Positions 63,363-64,000 of a stretch of DNA of 64,000 nucleotides are shown here, in pieces. The notes under the pieces were generated by a model. That model was not told the origin of the DNA and made no database searches. It was given only the letters and a program-made list of their open reading frames with translations. Source of the DNA: Hymenobacter fodinae. GTDB taxonomy: Bacteria > Bacteroidota > Bacteroidia > Cytophagales > Hymenobacteraceae. Position numbers and translations under genes: made by a program. The stretch is taken from the NCBI RefSeq assembly GCF_004745825.1, contig NZ_SRLA01000001.1, forward strand, positions 1,488,001 through 1,552,000. The letters are read 5' to 3'. Position 1 is the stretch's first letter; every line of letters begins with the position of its first letter.

Positions 63363-63431
63363 AATCAGCAACAGACAATGAGCAATGGGTGATGGGGCAC
63401 AGTCCTCATTGCTCATTGTCTGTTGCTGATT
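63363..63431. repeat. 25-bp perfect inverted repeat
   Basis: The arms at 63363-63387 and 63407-63431 are exact complements (core CAACAGACAATGAGCAATG) around a 19-nt loop. It lies between two leftward genes and ends 2 bp from the aldo/keto reductase stop, so it probably terminates that gene or stabilises its message. It has no T tract. Confidence 0.75.
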
Positions 63432-63433
63432 AT

Positions 63434-64000
63434 TTACTCGCTGGCTTGGCCTAGCTCTGTCAGGTCTTCGGGGCTTAGCTGCAGCTCGGTGGCTTTGAGC
63501 AGCTCGGTTACCTGTTCGGGGCTGGTGGCGCTGGCAATGGGGGCCGTAAGGCCGGGTTGAGCCATGATCCAGGCCAGGGCTACCTGGGCCTGGGTGGCCT
63601 GCAGGCGCGCCGACACCGCATCGAGAGCACCGAGGATTTTCAGGCCTTTATCGTTGAGGTATTTCTGGCCGACACCGCCACCGCGGGCGCTTTTCTTAAG
63701 GTCCTCTTCAGAGCGATACTTGCCGGTCAGGAAGCCCGCCGCCAAACCGTAGTACGGAATCACCCCAATGTTCTGCTCCTGCATGAGCGGCAACAATTCC
63801 TGCTCAAACTCAGCGCGGTCGTAGAGGTTGTAGAGGGGCTGCAGGCTTTCGTAGCGGGGGTAGCCGTGCTTTTCGCTGGCCTCGATGGACTCGCGCAAAC
63901 GGGCCACATCAAAGTTGGAAGCTCCAATGGCGCGCACCTTGCCTTCTTTCACCAGCTGGGCGTAGGCCTCCAGCGTTTCCTCCACGGGCGTGGTGGGGTC
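63434..64000 (-). CDS. Aldo/keto reductase, C-terminal part
   Basis: The leftward frame is open from the window edge to a stop at 63434, giving 189 residues of the C-terminal half. AKR features are VRAIGASNFDVARL, the PLYNLYDRAEFEQELLP segment, VIPYYGLAAGFLTGKY and QVALAWIMAQPGLTAPIASAT. These fit the NADP-binding strand and loops of the AKR barrel. The catalytic Asp-Tyr-Lys-His residues would be in the missing N-terminal half. Confidence 0.85.
   Translation of the reverse strand, partial: DPTTPVEETLEAYAQLVKEGKVRAIGASNFDVARLRESIEASEKHGYPRYESLQPLYNLYDRAEFEQELLPLMQEQNIGVIPYYGLAAGFLTGKYRSEEDLKKSARGGGVGQKYLNDKGLKILGALDAVSARLQATQAQVALAWIMAQPGLTAPIASATSPEQVTELLKATELQLSPEDLTELGQASE

Overview
The window reads as chromosomal DNA of a Bacteroidota bacterium, most likely Hymenobacter or a close relative. 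The evidence is two proteins with type IX secretion (T9SS) C-terminal sorting domains, several families known mainly from Bacteroidota (DUF3098, DUF5683, a GNAT-nitrilase fusion), promoters of the TAnnTTTG type, almost no Shine-Dalgarno sequences, and G+C-rich coding DNA. No rRNA, CRISPR array, prophage, insertion sequence or conjugative gene was found. This is mostly core genome, with one small A+T-rich accessory patch near 29.1-30.1 kb.

Layout. 0-13 kb: a SpoIIM-like gene (cut by the window edge) diverging from an RDD membrane protein, an SDR oxidoreductase, a TonB-C protein, the GNAT-nitrilase fusion, T9SS cargo proteins, and a 3-oxoacid CoA-transferase operon with a serine hydrolase gene lodged between its subunit genes (scoA, hydrolase, scoB). 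13-22 kb: a leftward envelope and core cluster of tamB, ftsX, DUF3098, uppP, truB and ribF. 22-29 kb: tsaD, smpB, an NlpC/P60 peptidase, an HNH endonuclease, an alpha/beta hydrolase, a DUF3298 lipoprotein and a fatty-acid desaturase. 29-30 kb: the A+T-rich patch with an unknown gene and a frame-broken small membrane protein. 30-41 kb: rpsA, tRNA-Cys, cyanophycin synthetase, a coiled-coil membrane protein, a TPMT-like methyltransferase, kdsA, an unassigned structured RNA, a second methyltransferase, apaG and ung. 41-47 kb: parA, parB, two tandem DUF5683 genes, dapB and lepB. 47-64 kb: a peptide-binding lipoprotein, yidC, pyrG, a Gfo/Idh/MocA oxidoreductase, a PBP4-type peptidase, a SerB-SerA fusion, hydrolases, a DUF421 protein with a zinc ribbon, a GNAT enzyme and a truncated aldo/keto reductase.

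The most unusual signals are outside the proteins. First, the octamer CTAGGCCA (reverse TGGCCTAG), often doubled as the palindrome TGGCCTAGGCCA, occurs at about 60 sites by hand count. About two would be expected for one 8-mer read on both strands. It lies in genes, spacers and terminator stems, often supplies TAG stop codons, shows no clear strand bias, and is absent from rpsA. It behaves like a highly iterated palindrome, comparable in kind to cyanobacterial HIP1. Second, a stretch of about 255 bp after kdsA has its own promoter box, several hairpins and a terminator, and matches no RNA family I recognise. Third, three REP-like inverted repeats of one family (15.9, 51.8 and 53.7 kb) sit only in spacers. 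Fourth, a split ParB-type palindrome lies between parA and parB.

Starts given here were chosen by homology and signal peptides and are often downstream of the longest reading frame.
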